A stretch of 13,515 nt of DNA from assembly GCA_947097085.1 (NCBI GenBank), contig CAMUQR010000018.1:1-13515 (forward strand), read 5' to 3'. This document shows positions 12,244-13,515 of this stretch, in pieces. Positions within the stretch are counted from its first letter, which is position 1; each line of letters begins with the position of its first letter. Made by a program: the position numbers and the translations under genes. Below the pieces are notes generated by a model. It was not told the origin of the DNA and did no database searches. It worked only from the letters and a program-made list of their open reading frames with translations. This stretch comes from an uncultured Candidatus Saccharibacteria bacterium. GTDB lineage: Bacteria > Patescibacteriota > Saccharimonadia > Saccharimonadales > Saccharimonadaceae.

Positions 12244-12825
12244 GTGGATAACAATCAACCTAATTCGTGGCAAACTGGTCAAAACGCTGGTCAGTCAGCA
12301 ACTCCGTCTTGGGGCGCTTCTGCCAATCCAGGTGGTGGTTTTAATCAAGCTAGTGCGAACCAGGCTTCCTCAAATGCTCAACCAACTCCGCCAAGCTACC
12401 AACCACCAGTTTCGTATGGTACCATTGGCAATAATCCAACTAATTCGAATTTTGGTCAAACGACTTCCAATCCAACTTCAACTAATTTCGGCGGGGCGCA
12501 GTTTGGACAACAAAACCCGCAAGCGCAACCAACTTCACCGACTGCTTCAACTCAACCATCTGCTCAGTCGCCATTTCAACCAAATGCTGGTTTTCAAAGT
12601 CAACCAGGTATGGCTAACAATCCGATGGCGCCAGCTGGTCAACCTAATTCGAATGATCCAATGTCGGGTCAGCCAGTTAACCCACAAGCGACACCACAAC
12701 CCGCTCCAGCTAAACCAAAACAACCACTTTCACAAAACCAAGTGCTGTTTATGGTGACCGGTCTAGTGTCAATTATCGCGCTAGCGGTGATTGTGATCTG
12801 CGTGGTACTGGTCAGTGGCAAATAA
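12244..12825 (+). CDS. Low-complexity Asn/Gln/Pro/Ser-rich protein with C-terminal membrane anchor
   Basis: 193 residues from a GTG start, supported by AAAGG 9 nt upstream; there is no ATG nearby in frame. Residues 1 to about 160 are almost only Asn, Gln, Pro, Ser, Thr, Gly and Ala, with recurring words such as NPTNSNFGQ, STNFGG and QPTSPT, and are probably disordered. A single hydrophobic helix (about 167-190, VLFMVTGLVSIIALAVIVIC) then ends in SGK. The topology is tail-anchored; the disordered part probably faces the cytoplasm, though the reverse cannot be excluded. No enzymatic domain is visible. Proteins of this build are common in CPR genomes but unnamed. It follows the pilin-like gene by 91 nt with its own promoter. 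The repeats produce a spurious second open frame at 12332-12757. Confidence 0.82.
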   Translation: MDNNQPNSWQTGQNAGQSATPSWGASANPGGGFNQASANQASSNAQPTPPSYQPPVSYGTIGNNPTNSNFGQTTSNPTSTNFGGAQFGQQNPQAQPTSPTASTQPSAQSPFQPNAGFQSQPGMANNPMAPAGQPNSNDPMSGQPVNPQATPQPAPAKPKQPLSQNQVLFMVTGLVSIIALAVIVICVVLVSGK

Positions 12826-12849
12826 AACTTTTCTTTTTTAAAAAAATAT

Positions 12850-12878
12850 TTGGCTTTTTAAAAAGCTTATGCTACAAT
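12850..12878 (+). promoter_or_regulatory. Promoter of the small RNA
   Basis: TTGGCT (12850-12855) and TACAAT (12873-12878) are separated by 17 bp. The spacer contains the perfect palindrome GCTTTTTAAAAAGC (12853-12866), which could bind a regulator. The predicted start is near 12885, just before the first stem of the RNA. Confidence 0.65.
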
Positions 12879-12884
12879 CAGTAG

Positions 12885-13054
12885 TGAACTGGTATGCTTT
12901 ACGGGGTAGTTTCCCGGAGTGACCGTTTTAAAAAACAAACATTGTCATTAAAAAACCGCCCCAGGGTGGGCGCATATCAGTCAGTATTCTCTTTCGGTGA
13001 GTTACCGAAATGCTGTGTCAAAAACGCTTCTCTTGCTATAGAGAGGCGTTTTTT
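12885..13054 (+). ncRNA. Candidate small RNA of about 170 nt, unknown family
   Basis: There is no ORF of note between a good promoter and a good terminator. Structure seen: a closing stem ACTGGTATGC (12888-12897) with GCATATCAGT (12972-12981), 10 bp including one G-U. Inside it lie an ACGG/CCGT plus GGG/CCC hairpin (12901-12926) and CGCCC/GGGCG (12957-12972). After it comes TTTCGGT/ACCGAAA (12992-12998 with 13004-13010), extended by CAGTAT/ATGCTG with one U-G, and then the terminator. All wobble pairs fit plus-strand transcription. I saw no 6S, SRP or known riboswitch signature. A cis-acting leader of the downstream ligase is an alternative, but that gene seems to have its own promoter. Confidence 0.65.
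13021..13054 (+). terminator. Rho-independent terminator of the small RNA
   Basis: AAAACGCTTCTCT (13021-13033) pairs with AGAGAGGCGTTTT (13040-13052), with one U-G, around a 6-nt loop, followed by TT for a U6 tract. The loop and last stem base contain the -35 box of the next gene. Confidence 0.9.
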
Positions 13055-13061
13055 GTAAAAT
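13033..13061 (+). promoter_or_regulatory. Promoter of the MurF-like gene, nested in the terminator
   Basis: TTGCTA (13033-13038) and TAAAAT (13056-13061) are 17 bp apart. The -10 box lies exactly 6 nt before the ATG at 13068, and there is no Shine-Dalgarno, predicting a leaderless mRNA. The -35 box coincides with the terminator loop of the upstream small RNA. Confidence 0.6.
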
Positions 13062-13067
13062 AAAGAT

Positions 13068-13515
13068 ATGTTCAAACAAATAATTCAGAAAAAAATTGAA
13101 GCCGCCGTGGTCAAATATTTTCAGGCGCACCCCGAGGTTAAGTTAATTTGTGTGGTCGGTAGTGTCGGCAAAACCAGTGCCAAAAATCTAATCGCCACCG
13201 TCTTAAGCCAAAAATACCGAATCGGTGGAGCGCTCGGCAATCATAATTCTGAATTATCAGCACCGTTAGGGATTTTAGGGATTAAATTTCCGACTAATGT
13301 GCGCAATCCGTTTGCCTGGTGGGCGGTATTGCGAGCTGCAAAAAAGCGTATCAAACAACCAGCTACGGTCGATATTATTGTCCAGGAATTAGGCACTGAT
13401 CATCCTGGTGAGTTGGCGAGTTATGGTCGGTATTTACAACCGGATTTGACTGTGTTGACTGCAGTCGCGCCCGAACATATGGAAGCTTTTAAAACCATTG
13501 AAGCAGTGGCAGAAG
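13068..13515 (+). CDS. MurF-like Mur ligase, N-terminal part only in window
   Basis: 149 residues are visible before the window ends. Mur ligases use ATP to add amino acids or dipeptides to UDP-MurNAc or related cell-wall precursors; MurF adds D-Ala-D-Ala, the product of the Ddl encoded nearby. Seen: the P-loop VVGSVGKTSAKN (29-40), where the usual GTxGKT is GSVGKT. The MurF-like block QELGTDHPGEL (107-117) follows, then LQPDLTVLTAVAPEHMEAF (123-141). Odd: the P-loop is only 30 residues from the start, so the N-terminal UDP-MurNAc-binding domain of standard MurF (about 80-100 residues) is absent. Upstream there is only a terminator, so it has not simply been missed. The enzyme may bind a different substrate or rely on a partner. 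Confidence 0.85.
   Translation, partial: MFKQIIQKKIEAAVVKYFQAHPEVKLICVVGSVGKTSAKNLIATVLSQKYRIGGALGNHNSELSAPLGILGIKFPTNVRNPFAWWAVLRAAKKRIKQPATVDIIVQELGTDHPGELASYGRYLQPDLTVLTAVAPEHMEAFKTIEAVAE

Noticed and set aside
12332..12757. Plus-strand frame of 141 codons inside the Asn/Gln-rich gene
   Set aside because: It is a frame-shifted reading of the repetitive codons of the 12244-12825 gene, has no start signal, and has an implausible Arg/Leu/Gln composition.
1..13515. CRISPR array or insertion sequence
   Set aside because: No regularly spaced direct repeats and no transposase-like frame or terminal inverted repeat pair with target duplication were seen.

Overview
The window reads as a piece of a Candidatus Saccharibacteria (TM7/CPR-type) chromosome carrying part of an integrated phage-like element. 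The lineage is inferred from the gene set: MurT-GatD next to Ddl, a CPR-style VirB2-like pilin (T4SS_pilin type), a MurF-like ligase without the usual N-terminal domain, a compact genome and TGA used as an ordinary stop. No rRNA or marker phylogeny is visible.

Left part (1 to about 5880): the element. Nearly everything is on the minus strand, tightly packed, with strong Shine-Dalgarno sites and small overlaps. Recognisable genes are a small phage-type SAM methyltransferase, a YopX-family protein and a cytosine-5 DNA methyltransferase broken by two single-base indels. Several small proteins resemble accessory ORFs of Firmicutes phages. Beyond them lie a tRNA-Cys, about 500 bases of highly structured non-coding sequence, and several tiny ORFs and long hairpins. 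The element abuts the 3' end of a tRNA-Pro, a classic integration site; the other end is outside the window.

Middle (5887 to 9873, minus strand): tRNA-Pro, then a cell-wall block transcribed murT > gatD > ddl. MurT-GatD amidates the D-glutamate of the peptidoglycan stem, and Ddl makes D-Ala-D-Ala. Upstream of murT lies the decayed remnant of an LtaS-like sulfatase/phosphoglycerol transferase.

Right part (9900 to 13515): a divergent plus-strand pair (membrane protein and rmuC), a shared terminator, tRNA-Ser on the minus strand, a pilin-like gene, an Asn/Gln/Pro-rich tail-anchored protein, a probable small RNA with its own promoter and terminator, and the start of a MurF-like ligase.

The main novelties are: (1) a two-domain structured RNA (3971-4468) whose stem mismatches become G-U pairs only on the minus strand; (2) a leader-peptide plus alternative-hairpin arrangement at 5393-5569; (3) a -10 box placed 6-7 nt before the ATG of five chromosomal genes, predicting leaderless mRNAs; (4) an unidentified sRNA whose terminator loop contains the -35 box of the next gene; and (5) two decayed genes, a methyltransferase and an LtaS-like enzyme.
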